Below, one piece after another: positions 12,112 through 20,384 of a DNA stretch of 64,000 bases; position 1 is the first letter of the stretch, and each line of letters starts with the position of its first letter. The position numbers and the translations under genes are program-made. The stretch lies in the NCBI GenBank assembly GCA_030430565.1, contig JAUIKS010000042.1, forward strand, positions 1-64,000, written 5' to 3'. The notes under the pieces are model-generated. The model did not search any database. It had not been told where the DNA came from and worked only from the letters and a program-made list of their open reading frames with translations. The stretch comes from Polyangia bacterium. Lineage in GTDB: Bacteria > Myxococcota_A > Polyangia > Nannocystales > Nannocystaceae.

Positions 12112-14076
12112 ATGAAGCAGACGACCCCCCCCGCCTCGTCGCCCGCGACCCGTACCGTCACCGCTCGCGTCGCGCCGCGCCCACGCTCGACGACGCTGCG
12201 CTCCGCGCTCTGGCTGCTGCTCGCGAGCGCGGCCTTCGTCGGCTGCGACTCCTCGACCAAGGAGGAGCCCGCCGCCGTCGCGCCGGAGAGCGAGGATGTC
12301 GCGAGCGCCCGACACAAGGGCGAAGAGGGCAAGATGGGCAAGCCCAGCTCGAAGAATAAATCTGGCCTCTACGCCATGCGCGGACCCAAGGATGGTCTGC
12401 CGCAGCTCGCCAAAGAAGAGGCCGCGGCCGGGGCGGCCGCCCCGGACCCGAGCATGCGGATGGAGTCGGAGAAGCGCGCCGACTCGGCGAAGCGTCGGGT
12501 CAAGCGCAAGCCGACCGGCGCCAAGCCCTCGCCCAAGCCTCGCCCCGAGCCCAACTCCGTCGACGACAAGCCGAGCGTGCCGCCGCCCGACGACGCGAGC
12601 GGCGAGGGCTACGAGAAGCTGCCCGAGAACGAATTCCTCAAGTCCTCGGACGAGCCGCTCTCGACCTTCTCGATCGACGTCGACACAGCCTCGTACAGCA
12701 ACATGCGCCGCTTCGTCACCCAGGGCCGCGTGCCCCCGGCCGACGCCGTGCGCATCGAGGAGTTCGTCAACTACTTCAACTACGACTACCCCGAGCCCGA
12801 GGGCCAAGACCCGTTCTCGATCTCCACCGAGGTCGCGCCCTGCCCCTGGGCGCCGGGCCACACGCTCGCGCAGATCGGCATCAAGGGGCGCTCGATCGGG
12901 ATGGACCAGCTGCCCGCGCGCAACCTCGTGTTCCTGCTCGACGTCTCGGGCTCGATGAACAACGCCGACAAGCTCCCGCTGCTCAAGCGCGGCCTCGGCA
13001 TGCTCGCCCGCGAGCTGCGGCCGCAGGACTCCGTGGCGATCGTCGTCTACGCGGGCGCCTCCGGCCTCGTGCTGCCGGCGACGCCCGGCAGCCAGCGATC
13101 CAAGATCATCGACGCGCTCGAGCAGCTGCGCGCGGGCGGCTCGACCAACGGCGGCCAGGGCATCGAGCTGGCCTACTCGGTCGCCCAGAACAGCTTCAAG
13201 AAGGACGGGATCAACCGCGTGATCCTCGCGACCGACGGCGACTTCAACGTCGGCACGCGCGACCGCGCCGCGCTCGAGCGCCTGATCGAGGGCAAGCGCA
13301 AGTCGGGCGTGTTCTTGACGGTGCTCGGCTTCGGCCGCGGCAACCTCAAGGACTCGACCATGGAGCTGCTCGCGGACAAGGGCAACGGCAACTACGCGTA
13401 CATCGACTCGGTGCGCGAGGCCGAGAAGGTGCTGGTGCGCGAGGCCGGCGCGACGCTGGCGACGATCGCCAAGGACGTGAAGATCCAGGTCGAGTTCAAC
13501 CCGCGGCTCGTCTCGGAGTACCGCTTGATCGGCTACGAGAACCGCATGCTCGCGGCCCAGGACTTCAACGACGACACCAAGGACGCCGGCGAGATCGGCG
13601 CGGGCCACACGGTCACCGCGCTCTACGAGCTGATCCCGCCCGGGGGCGCCGGCGCGGCCGGGGGCGTCGACGCGCTGAAGTACCAGAACAAGCCGACGAC
13701 GACCGCGGCCGCGAACTCGGGCGAGCTGATGACCGTCAAGGTCCGCTACAAGCAGCCCGACGGCGACAAGAGCACCCTGCTCACGCGCCCCGTCGAGGAC
13801 AGCGACGCCGAGCTCTCGGCCAGCTCCGACAACCTCCGCCTCGCGGCCGGCGTCGCCAGCTTCGGGATGCTGCTGCGCGGCTCGAAGTTCGCCGGCGACT
13901 CGAGCCTCGACAGCGCGCGCAAGCTGATCAACGGCGCGCTCGGACAGGATCCGCACGGCGACCGCCGCGAGCTGCTGACGCTGATCGACAAGGTGAGCGC
14001 GCTCGGCATCAACCACCGCGCGCACACCCGCTCGCCGGGCAGCGTGACGACGAACAATCCGTTCGACGGGAACTAG
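12112..14076 (+). CDS. YfbK-like von Willebrand factor type A domain lipoprotein
   Basis: 654 aa. ATG 12112 is preceded by a good ribosome binding site, AGAGGAA at 12101-12107. A hydrophobic segment ends in the lipobox AFVGC (C45), so an outer or inner membrane lipoprotein is expected. After a charged linker comes the YfbK-type N-terminal motif FSIDVDTASYSNMRRF, then a vWA domain with an intact MIDAS (DVSGS at about D277, later ATDGDFNVG), and the C-terminal DUF3520-like part (VKVRYKQPDGDKS). The family is widespread but its partner is not known; metal-dependent protein binding at the envelope is the likely role. Its stop overlaps the 3' end of the convergent lipoprotein gene. Confidence 0.88.
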   Translation: MKQTTPPASSPATRTVTARVAPRPRSTTLRSALWLLLASAAFVGCDSSTKEEPAAVAPESEDVASARHKGEEGKMGKPSSKNKSGLYAMRGPKDGLPQLAKEEAAAGAAAPDPSMRMESEKRADSAKRRVKRKPTGAKPSPKPRPEPNSVDDKPSVPPPDDASGEGYEKLPENEFLKSSDEPLSTFSIDVDTASYSNMRRFVTQGRVPPADAVRIEEFVNYFNYDYPEPEGQDPFSISTEVAPCPWAPGHTLAQIGIKGRSIGMDQLPARNLVFLLDVSGSMNNADKLPLLKRGLGMLARELRPQDSVAIVVYAGASGLVLPATPGSQRSKIIDALEQLRAGGSTNGGQGIELAYSVAQNSFKKDGINRVILATDGDFNVGTRDRAALERLIEGKRKSGVFLTVLGFGRGNLKDSTMELLADKGNGNYAYIDSVREAEKVLVREAGATLATIAKDVKIQVEFNPRLVSEYRLIGYENRMLAAQDFNDDTKDAGEIGAGHTVTALYELIPPGGAGAAGGVDALKYQNKPTTTAAANSGELMTVKVRYKQPDGDKSTLLTRPVEDSDAELSASSDNLRLAAGVASFGMLLRGSKFAGDSSLDSARKLINGALGQDPHGDRRELLTLIDKVSALGINHRAHTRSPGSVTTNNPFDGN

Positions 14077-14738
14077 CGGGCTGCTGAAAATCGCCGCGCG
14101 CCCGCGAGCACGCCCCTGACGCCCGACGCCGTTGACGCCAGCGCTCGAAGCATGCCCGATGCAACTTCGTGCTGGCTTCGCGGCTGCGCGGCCACGCGGC
14201 GAATCTCAACAGCCTGCGCGCGACGCTCGCGGATCCCGACCTCCGTCCACTCGACCGGATCGTAGTAGCTGCGACCACTAAAGATAGGCAGCGGGTGCAT
14301 GTAGCGGACGCCCACGCGGTACACGCCGCCTCGGCGCCAGCCCTCGACGGGCCGGATCCAGTAGCGCGTCGCGTCGTCGGTCTCGAGCTCGGCGACGATC
14401 GCCACCCACTCGTCCGTGAATCGCAACAGCTCGACGTGCGGCTCGGGACAGGGGTGGTCCTGCTCCCAGCGAACGCCGCGCGCGTCGGGCTCGAGGAACG
14501 CCAAGGGCGTCGGCACCGCGACGCCGAGGCTGAGCGTCCCGTAGGGGCACAGGCGACCGGTCGAGTGCCCGCTGTGTACCTTCGCCCGGTCGCAACGCTC
14601 GAGCTCGCGCAGCGCGTCGACGGGCGCCGCGCGCTCGACAGGCTCAGCGCACGCGCCGAGCAACACCGCGAGGAGCGAAATCGACGGGAGTTTGGCGCGT
14701 CCGAGCACGGGATCGTTTGACAGCTCGCCGCGTGCCAA
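14073..14738 (-). CDS. Hypothetical lipoprotein with an element-derived C-terminus
   Basis: About 221 aa. The N-terminus has a signal peptide and lipobox (LLAVLLGACAEP). The core (CPYGTLSLGVAVPTPLAFLE, RYWIRPVEGWRRGGVYRVG, GRSYYDPVEWTEVG) looks like a real secreted domain but I do not recognise a family. The last 46 or so residues are encoded by the MITE-like element at 14079-14214 and look unlike a folded domain, so the original end was probably near residue 175. It converges with the vWA gene, overlapping it by 4 bp. Confidence 0.6.
   Translation of the reverse strand: MARGELSNDPVLGRAKLPSISLLAVLLGACAEPVERAAPVDALRELERCDRAKVHSGHSTGRLCPYGTLSLGVAVPTPLAFLEPDARGVRWEQDHPCPEPHVELLRFTDEWVAIVAELETDDATRYWIRPVEGWRRGGVYRVGVRYMHPLPIFSGRSYYDPVEWTEVGIRERRAQAVEIRRVAAQPRSQHEVASGMLRALASTASGVRGVLAGARRFSAAR
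14079..14214. mobile_element. MITE-like element with inverted terminal repeats
   Basis: A 136-bp segment bounded by imperfect inverted repeats: left end ggctgctgaaaatcgccgcg (14079-14098), right end the complement of ggctgttgagattcgccgcg (14195-14214), 17 of 20 positions identical and partly extending inward. Many transposase-dependent elements start with GGCTGTTGA-like ends. It encodes no transposase. No target duplication was recognised, and no second copy was seen in this window. Confidence 0.5.
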
Positions 14739-14764
14739 GTTCCGACGCGCGGACGCGCGCGCGC

Positions 14765-17700
14765 TCAGGGCTCAGGATGCGCCGCGAGCCAATCTCGCGA
14801 CTCAAAACAAGCGTCCGGCGGCGGGTCGCGCTCGTAGTGCGCGTGCGCCTCTCGGGCCAGATCGTGGGCCCGCCGCTTGTCGCCGCCGCTGTCCCACAGC
14901 GCGCGCGCGAGCTGCAGGCGCACGATCGCGAGCTCCCCTGGATCGACGTCCTCGCGCGTGCGCAGCTCGAGCGCGCGCTCGAGCGGCTCAAGCGCCTCCG
15001 CGGCCTGCCCCCGGCGCAGCAGCAGACGCCCGAGCTCGACGAGCGGGAACGCGAGCGTCGAGTGCTCCGGCCCGACGCCGCGATCGAGCGAGGCGATCGA
15101 CCGCCGCTGCAGCTGCTCGGCCTCGGCGTACTCGCCGGTGTTGCGCAGCGCGACGCCTAGTCCGCTGAGGATCACGCCGGTGAAGTAGTGCTCCTCGCCG
15201 TAGTGCTCGACCGACAGCTCGAGCGCGCGGCGGTTTCGCTCGACGCTCCGCGTGAACAACGACGCGGCCTCGTCGCTCTCTCCGCGGCAGCGACGCTCCT
15301 CGGCGAGCTGCCGGTAGAGATCGGCGAGGTTGTACAGCGGCACGACCATCTGCGCGAAGACCTTGTCGCGCGACCGGAGCTCGAGCGCGCGCTCCAAGTG
15401 CTCGAGCGCCTCCTCGCCGCGGCCCGCGGCGCTCAGCGCCGTCCCGAGGTTGTTGTGCGCGACCGCGACCTGCGTGTGCCCTTCGCCGTAGTACTCGCGG
15501 AAGATCTCGAGCACGCGCTCGTTGGTCGCGATCGCCTCGTCGTAGCGCCCGGCCTTGCTCTGCAGCTCCGCGACGGTCAAGAGGCTCTCGGCGTACAGCC
15601 GGCTGCGCGGGCCGAAGCGCTCGCGGCGGAGCTCGAGGCCGCGCCGCACGAGCGCCTCGGCGCGCTCGAAGTTCTCCTCTTGGAGCTCGGTGACGCCGAG
15701 GTTGTGCAGCGAGTCCGCGAGCTCCGGGTGCGACGACCCGTAGATCGACTCGAGCAGCTCGAGCGCGCGCTCGCGCTGGGCTCGCTCGCGCTCGCGCTTG
15801 CCCGCGCGCCACTCGATAGTCGCGGTCCGAGTGAGCGCGAGCGCGTAGTTGCGGTGCTCGGCGCCGAAGGCCTCCTCGATCTTCTGCAGCCCGCGCTCCC
15901 CCGCCGCGCGCGCCTCCTCGTAGCGCGCCTGGGTCGAGTAGACGCCCGCGCGCGCCATCATGAGCTCGCCCTCGAGATAGGTCGACCGCGAGAGCCGCTG
16001 GGTCCAGGCCAGCCCCTGGGAGACCCAGAAGTCGGCCTCGGAGAGGTCTTTGACGAGGAAGTGCATGAGCGCCATGTGCAGGCAGATCCAGGCGGCGAGC
16101 CGATCCTGACCGCTGGCGATCGCGTGCTCGAGGCTCGAGCGGTACAGCGCCGCGCCGCGCTCGGGCTCGGCCTCGATCAGCCGGTCGCCGAGCTCGGCCT
16201 GCACCTCGGCGAGCAGCGGCGGGTAGGCGAGCGCCTCCGCGTCGGCGGCGAGCGCCTCGAGGGCGCGCAGCGCCTCCTCATCGTCACGCCCGCTGATGCG
16301 CAGCGCGTGGACGCGCGCGAAGCGAGCCCGCATCGCCTCGACCGCGGCGAGGCGCTCCGGGTCCTCGAGCGATTGATTCGCGGCGCGCAGCGCCTCGAGC
16401 TGCTCGCACTGATCGGTCGCGCCGAGCTCCACCGCGGCGTCCAGCCCCATGATGATCTCGCTGCCGGACGCGTCGCGCAGGATCTCGACCAGCGCCGCGA
16501 ACTCCTCGAGGTGGTGCGTGTAGCAGCGTCGGCGGAGCACGTGCTCCTCCTCCGTCTGCGCGCCCTCGAGCAGCGTCGCGCGGCACGAGCTCGCGACGCC
16601 CGCGCGCCAGCCCTCGACGTAGTCGGCGAGCGTCTGCTCGACGCGCGGCAGCGACTCGAGCGCGAACTCCCGCCCGTCGCGCTCGAAGGCCGCGGCGATC
16701 CGCTCGCGGCTCGCGTCGGTCCACGCCGCGTCGATCTCGGCGGCCGCGAGCGCGCAGCGGGCCGCGAGCGCGCGCCGGTGCTGCGCGTAGCCGCCCGCCC
16801 CCGCGATCAGCGTGAGCGTGAGCCCGCCGGCGATCCAGCGCCGCCGCCGGCGCTGGACGGGGTCCACCGAGAGCGCCGCGATCAGCTCGCGCATCGACGG
16901 GAAGCGCTCCGCGGGCTCGACCGCGAGCCCGCGGGCCAGGACCGCGTGGAACAGGTACGAGGGCGCGCGCGCGCCCTTCGGCGGCGGCCGCAGCGAGCCG
17001 TCGAGCACCGCGATCGCCAGCTGCATCGGGTTGTCGCCGGCGAAGGGGCGCTGCCCGTAGAGCGCCTCGTAGAGCGCGACGCAGAGCGAGAACTGATCGC
17101 TGGCCGCGCTCGCGCCGATCCCCATATGTTGCTCTGGGGACATGTACGCGGGCGTGCCCATCAACGCGCCGGTCCGCGTCAGGTCCTGGGAGTGATGGCT
17201 GATCTGCGAGCTCAGGGTCTCGCGCAGCTGCGCGTCCGCGATCGAGCTGAGCTGCGAGGACGCGGGCTCCGGGGCGTCGTCGCGGTCGCGCGCGATCCCG
17301 AAGTCGAGCACGCGCACGCGCCCGTCGACGCCGATCATCAGGTTCTCCGGCTTGAAGTCGCGGTGCACGAGGCCCGCGTCGTGGGCGGCCGCGAGCCCGC
17401 GCGCGGCGTCGCGAAACACCCCGGCGATCTCGCGCCACGTCCGCGCGCGCTGCTCGAGCCAGCCGGCCAGCGAGACGCCGTCGACGAATTCCATCGCGAT
17501 AAACACCTCCGCGCCCGCAGTCCCGACGTCGTGCACGGTGATCACGTTGGGGTGCGTGAGGCGGGCCATCGCCTGGGCCTCGCGCAGCAGCCGGCTGCGG
17601 GCGTCCGCGCCGCGCTCGCGGCCGCGCTGGACGAGCCGCGGGTGCAGCAGCTTGATGGCGACGCGTCGCCCCAGCTCGGGATCGATCGCCGCGTAGACGA

Positions 17701-17893
17701 CCCCCATCCCGCCGGCGCCGAGCCGCTCGAGCACGATGTATCGACCGATCCGGGCGCCGGGCTCGTGACCGTGGCGCTCGCGCGACGCGTCGTGCGGCGC
17801 CGTGACGGACATGCTCGCCGCGCTCGCGTCGTCGTCATCCCGCAGCGACGCGCCCCCGCTGCTCAGCAGCGTGCGCTCGAGTTCCTCCACCAT
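14765..17893 (-). CDS. Membrane Ser/Thr protein kinase with C-terminal TPR sensor region
   Basis: About 1042 aa from ATG 17893; GTG 17905 is an alternative. The N-terminal Hanks kinase is complete: glycine loop GAGGMGVVY near residue 60, VAIK lysine near 80, HRDFKPEN near 174, DFGIARD near 196 and MSPEQ in the activation segment. A single hydrophobic segment (about residues 348-366, GGLTLTLIAGAGGY) would cross the inner membrane, followed by several hundred residues of TPR-type helices (GNTALSAAGRGEEALEHLERALEL style units with ANTER-EI/HNLG repeats). This architecture is common in myxobacteria and planctomycetes, with the periplasmic TPR region thought to sense proteins. It is divergent from the GNAT gene across a 56-bp gap, so the two share a promoter region. 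Confidence 0.92.
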   Translation of the reverse strand: MVEELERTLLSSGGASLRDDDDASAASMSVTAPHDASRERHGHEPGARIGRYIVLERLGAGGMGVVYAAIDPELGRRVAIKLLHPRLVQRGRERGADARSRLLREAQAMARLTHPNVITVHDVGTAGAEVFIAMEFVDGVSLAGWLEQRARTWREIAGVFRDAARGLAAAHDAGLVHRDFKPENLMIGVDGRVRVLDFGIARDRDDAPEPASSQLSSIADAQLRETLSSQISHHSQDLTRTGALMGTPAYMSPEQHMGIGASAASDQFSLCVALYEALYGQRPFAGDNPMQLAIAVLDGSLRPPPKGARAPSYLFHAVLARGLAVEPAERFPSMRELIAALSVDPVQRRRRRWIAGGLTLTLIAGAGGYAQHRRALAARCALAAAEIDAAWTDASRERIAAAFERDGREFALESLPRVEQTLADYVEGWRAGVASSCRATLLEGAQTEEEHVLRRRCYTHHLEEFAALVEILRDASGSEIIMGLDAAVELGATDQCEQLEALRAANQSLEDPERLAAVEAMRARFARVHALRISGRDDEEALRALEALAADAEALAYPPLLAEVQAELGDRLIEAEPERGAALYRSSLEHAIASGQDRLAAWICLHMALMHFLVKDLSEADFWVSQGLAWTQRLSRSTYLEGELMMARAGVYSTQARYEEARAAGERGLQKIEEAFGAEHRNYALALTRTATIEWRAGKRERERAQRERALELLESIYGSSHPELADSLHNLGVTELQEENFERAEALVRRGLELRRERFGPRSRLYAESLLTVAELQSKAGRYDEAIATNERVLEIFREYYGEGHTQVAVAHNNLGTALSAAGRGEEALEHLERALELRSRDKVFAQMVVPLYNLADLYRQLAEERRCRGESDEAASLFTRSVERNRRALELSVEHYGEEHYFTGVILSGLGVALRNTGEYAEAEQLQRRSIASLDRGVGPEHSTLAFPLVELGRLLLRRGQAAEALEPLERALELRTREDVDPGELAIVRLQLARALWDSGGDKRRAHDLAREAHAHYERDPPPDACFESRDWLAAHPEP

Positions 17894-17949
17894 CGACCTC
17901 GGCACGATAGTACGATCCCGACGCCGCGCGCCGCGTCGCGTCGCGATCG

Positions 17950-18486
17950 ATGATCCCCATGGACGACAACGCGCACTCCTTCACCGGCTTCACCGGCTTC
18001 GCCGAGCTCCCGCGCCTCACCGACGGCGTGATCGAGCTCGAGCTCGAGCGCGCGGCGCCGGGCGATCCTGTGCGCGCCTGGGTCCCGGCCTATCACTTCC
18101 GGATCAAGGCCGCCGGCGACGCGCGGACCGCCGGCGCGCTCGACCTGCGGATCGGCGACACCGAGCACCTGCGCCGCTACGGCGGCCATCTCGGCTACAC
18201 CGTCGACCCGCCGTTTCGGGGCCAGGCCTTCGCCGCCCGCGCCTGCCGGCTCGTCGCGCCCATCGCCCGTCACCACGGCCTGCGCACGCTCTGGATCACC
18301 TGCGCGCCCGACAACTGGGCGTCGCGGCGCACCTGCGAGCGCGTGGGCGCGCGCTTCGTCGAGATCGTCGCGCTGCCGCGCGACTGTGACATGTACGCGC
18401 GCGGCGAGCGACGCAAGTGTCGCTACCGCTGGGACCTGGTCGAGTCGTCAAGTCGAGTCGTCAAGTCGAGTCGTCAGCTCGAGTAG
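17950..18486 (+). CDS. GNAT family N-acetyltransferase
   Basis: 178 aa. The acetyl-CoA-binding signature is LGYTVDPPFRGQAFAARAC, the GNAT motif A (Q/R-x-x-G-x-A form), followed by LWITCAPDNWASRRTCERVGARF, typical of the RimJ/RimL-like branch that acts on protein N-termini or small amines. The substrate is unknown. The last dozen residues (SSSRVVKSSRQLE) come from a tandem tcgagtcgtcaag repeat and are probably not part of the fold. ATG 17950 and ATG 17959 are both possible starts. Confidence 0.8.
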   Translation: MIPMDDNAHSFTGFTGFAELPRLTDGVIELELERAAPGDPVRAWVPAYHFRIKAAGDARTAGALDLRIGDTEHLRRYGGHLGYTVDPPFRGQAFAARACRLVAPIARHHGLRTLWITCAPDNWASRRTCERVGARFVEIVALPRDCDMYARGERRKCRYRWDLVESSSRVVKSSRQLE

Positions 18487-18494
18487 TCAGCTGG
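18443..18494 (+). repeat. Short tandem repeat at the end of the GNAT gene
   Basis: About four imperfect copies of a 12-13 bp tcgagtcgtcaag unit run across the 3' end of the acetyltransferase gene and its stop codon. They change the C-terminal residues of the protein but not its core. Confidence 0.7.
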
Positions 18495-18562
18495 GGTAAT
18501 CAGCTCGCGCTCGCGCCCGCGCGCGGCCTCGATCGCCGCCCGCGCCCGCGCTACACCGGGGT

Positions 18563-19030
18563 ATGGACTTTGTACGGCCCTGGCTCGCGATCGGGAAGTA
18601 CCGCGACACGAAGGACCTCGCGCTGCTGCGCGCCGAGGGCGTCAGCGCGATGCTGCTGCTCGCGCGCGACGTCCAGCACGAGGGGATCCGCTCCCGCTAC
18701 CTCGACGTCGACGACGGCGTCGAGCTGCCGCTCGCCCTGCTCGCGCAGGGTGTGTACTTCGTCAGCGCCGCGCGCCGGCGCCGCGACACCGTGCTGGTCG
18801 CCTGCGGCGCGGGCATCAGCCGGGCGACGACCTACACGGTCGCCTCGCTCTGCATGATCGAGGGGATCTCGATCAAGCGGGCGCTGCTCGACGTCAAGCG
18901 CCAGCGCCCGATCGCCATGCCGCACGTGAAGCTGTGGCGCTCGCTGTGCGAGTTCCTCGGCGAGGACATCCCCTACCGCACCCTCTACGGCTGGTTCGAA
19001 GAGCTGCCCGACCCCCGCTACAAGACCTAG
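18563..19030 (+). CDS. Dual-specificity protein phosphatase-like protein
   Basis: 155 aa with the cysteine-phosphatase fold of the DUSP type. The P-loop is ACGAGISRATT (C81-x5-R87), followed by the DUSP-like SLCMIEGISIKRALLDVKRQRP. The usual His before the catalytic Cys (HCxxxxxR) is Ala here, while Cys and Arg are kept, so activity is possible but may be weak. It probably dephosphorylates Ser/Thr/Tyr in proteins; its closeness to the TPR kinase at 14765-17893 makes a functional link worth testing, though the genes are on opposite strands. Cytoplasmic, no signal peptide. Confidence 0.75.
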   Translation: MDFVRPWLAIGKYRDTKDLALLRAEGVSAMLLLARDVQHEGIRSRYLDVDDGVELPLALLAQGVYFVSAARRRRDTVLVACGAGISRATTYTVASLCMIEGISIKRALLDVKRQRPIAMPHVKLWRSLCEFLGEDIPYRTLYGWFEELPDPRYKT

Positions 19031-19044
19031 ACGAGCGCGCGCGA

Positions 19045-20307
19045 TCACTCGATGAAGGCCTCGCAGGTACAGACGATCTGGACGTCGACCTCGCCCTCCT
19101 GGATCGCGTCGCAGGCGAAGCCGACGAGCTCGATCTCGCTGGGGTCGTTGAGCTGCCAGCCGTTGGGATCGTTGTAGAGGATGTCCTGCCCGTTGACGGT
19201 GACGGTGCACTCCTCCTCTTTGCCGTCCTGCACCTCGCCGTTGAGTTCGAGCTTGCAGTCGCGCACGCCGTTGATGATCGTGTTGAAGGCGTCGAGCAGG
19301 CCCTGCTGGTTGTTGGCCTTCCAAAACGGCGCGTCCGGGTCGCCCGGCATGACGCCGAGGCCGGCGTTGGCCATGTCTTGGAGGTGCTGGTCGCTGATGT
19401 CGTCGCCCACGCTGATGATGTAGACGGGGACGCCCGCGTCGTAGGAGTTCGTCGCCGCCGCGACCGCGACGCCCTGGCCGTTTTGCGGGTTGGGCTCTTC
19501 ACAGGTGTCGGGCTCGCCGTCGGTCGCGACGACGATGACCTTGGGGCCGTCGTCGGGCAGGCCTTGCAGGATCGGGACCACGGCGTCGATCGCCTCGCCG
19601 GTCGGCGTGTCGCCGCTGGGCCCGTTCATGCCGTAGAGCGACTCCATCGCGCCGGCGTTGTCGAGCGCCGGCGCGACCTCGGACATGACCGGGCACTCGC
19701 CGCCGTTGAAGCCGCCGTTGCTGGTGTAGAGCGAGAGGCCGAACTGGACCTGCGACTGGTACTGCGCGACCGCGCCGTTCTGGGGGTCGAAGAGCGCGTC
19801 GGAGAGCGCGTTCCAGCGAGTCTGGCCGTCGAAGGTCTCCCCCATGGAGCCTGACTGGTCGACGAGGATCTGCACGTAGGGCACCGTCGGCGCGAAGTTC
19901 ACGTCCGCGTCCGCGCAGACGTTCCCGTCGGTGGTCGAGCTCTCCTCGGTCTCGCCGACCGAGTCCGTCGCGCTGTCCGTCGCGCCAGAGTCCGTCGCGC
20001 TGTCCGTCGCGCCAGAGTCCGTCGCGCTGTCCGTCGCGCTGTCCGTCGCGCTCGTCGAGTCGGTCCCGGCGCTGGTCTGCCCCTGGGTCTCGGTGCCGCC
20101 CTGGTCCGTCGCGCTCCCGGTCGCGCTCCCCCCCTCCGTCGCGTCGACGGTGTCGCCGCGGGTGGTGCTGTCGGTCTCCGTGACCGTCCCGGCGTTTGAC
20201 TCCGAGGAGCCGGAGGAGTCGCCGCAGGCCCCCGCGGCGAGGCACAGCAGGGCGGAGGAGAGCAGGGCGCTAGAGCGAAGGAAGACCGCGCGATCAAGAG
20301 AGAACAT
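19045..20307 (-). CDS. vWA domain lipoprotein with Thr/Ser/Asp-rich linker
   Basis: 420 aa. Signal peptide ending in the lipobox LAAGAC (C28), then a low-complexity linker of about 100 residues rich in T, S, D, G and E, including several ATDS repeats, then a vWA domain from about residue 140 with an intact MIDAS (DQSGSM near residue 153, VATDGEPDTC). Extra Cys pairs in the C-terminal third suggest disulfides and an extracytoplasmic location. This architecture is typical of Nannocystineae surface lipoproteins; the ligand is unknown. The promoter is probably in the AT-rich stretch at 20348-20384. Confidence 0.85.
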   Translation of the reverse strand: MFSLDRAVFLRSSALLSSALLCLAAGACGDSSGSSESNAGTVTETDSTTRGDTVDATEGGSATGSATDQGGTETQGQTSAGTDSTSATDSATDSATDSGATDSATDSGATDSATDSVGETEESSTTDGNVCADADVNFAPTVPYVQILVDQSGSMGETFDGQTRWNALSDALFDPQNGAVAQYQSQVQFGLSLYTSNGGFNGGECPVMSEVAPALDNAGAMESLYGMNGPSGDTPTGEAIDAVVPILQGLPDDGPKVIVVATDGEPDTCEEPNPQNGQGVAVAAATNSYDAGVPVYIISVGDDISDQHLQDMANAGLGVMPGDPDAPFWKANNQQGLLDAFNTIINGVRDCKLELNGEVQDGKEEECTVTVNGQDILYNDPNGWQLNDPSEIELVGFACDAIQEGEVDVQIVCTCEAFIE

Positions 20308-20360
20308 GTCGATGAGTCTGACACCGACGCGCCGGCGGCTGCCCGGAATTTATCTGTTAA

Positions 20361-20376
20361 ATACCTGTCTTTTTGT
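20361..20376 (-). promoter_or_regulatory. Candidate promoter motif upstream of vWA lipoprotein gene
   Basis: On the minus strand an A-rich stretch reads ACAAAAAGACAGGTAT about 54 nt before the start codon at 20307. A very similar ACAAAGAGACAGGTTT lies at the same distance before the kinase gene at 43168. The surrounding 45 bp are the most AT-rich of the local sequence. Which sigma factor or regulator would use it is not known. Confidence 0.35.
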
Positions 20377-20384
20377 TAATGTAG

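Noticed and set aside
15188..17953. A long open frame antisense to the TPR kinase (about 920 codons)
   Set aside because: High GC content leaves few stops; no motifs, and the minus strand carries a complete kinase and TPR array.
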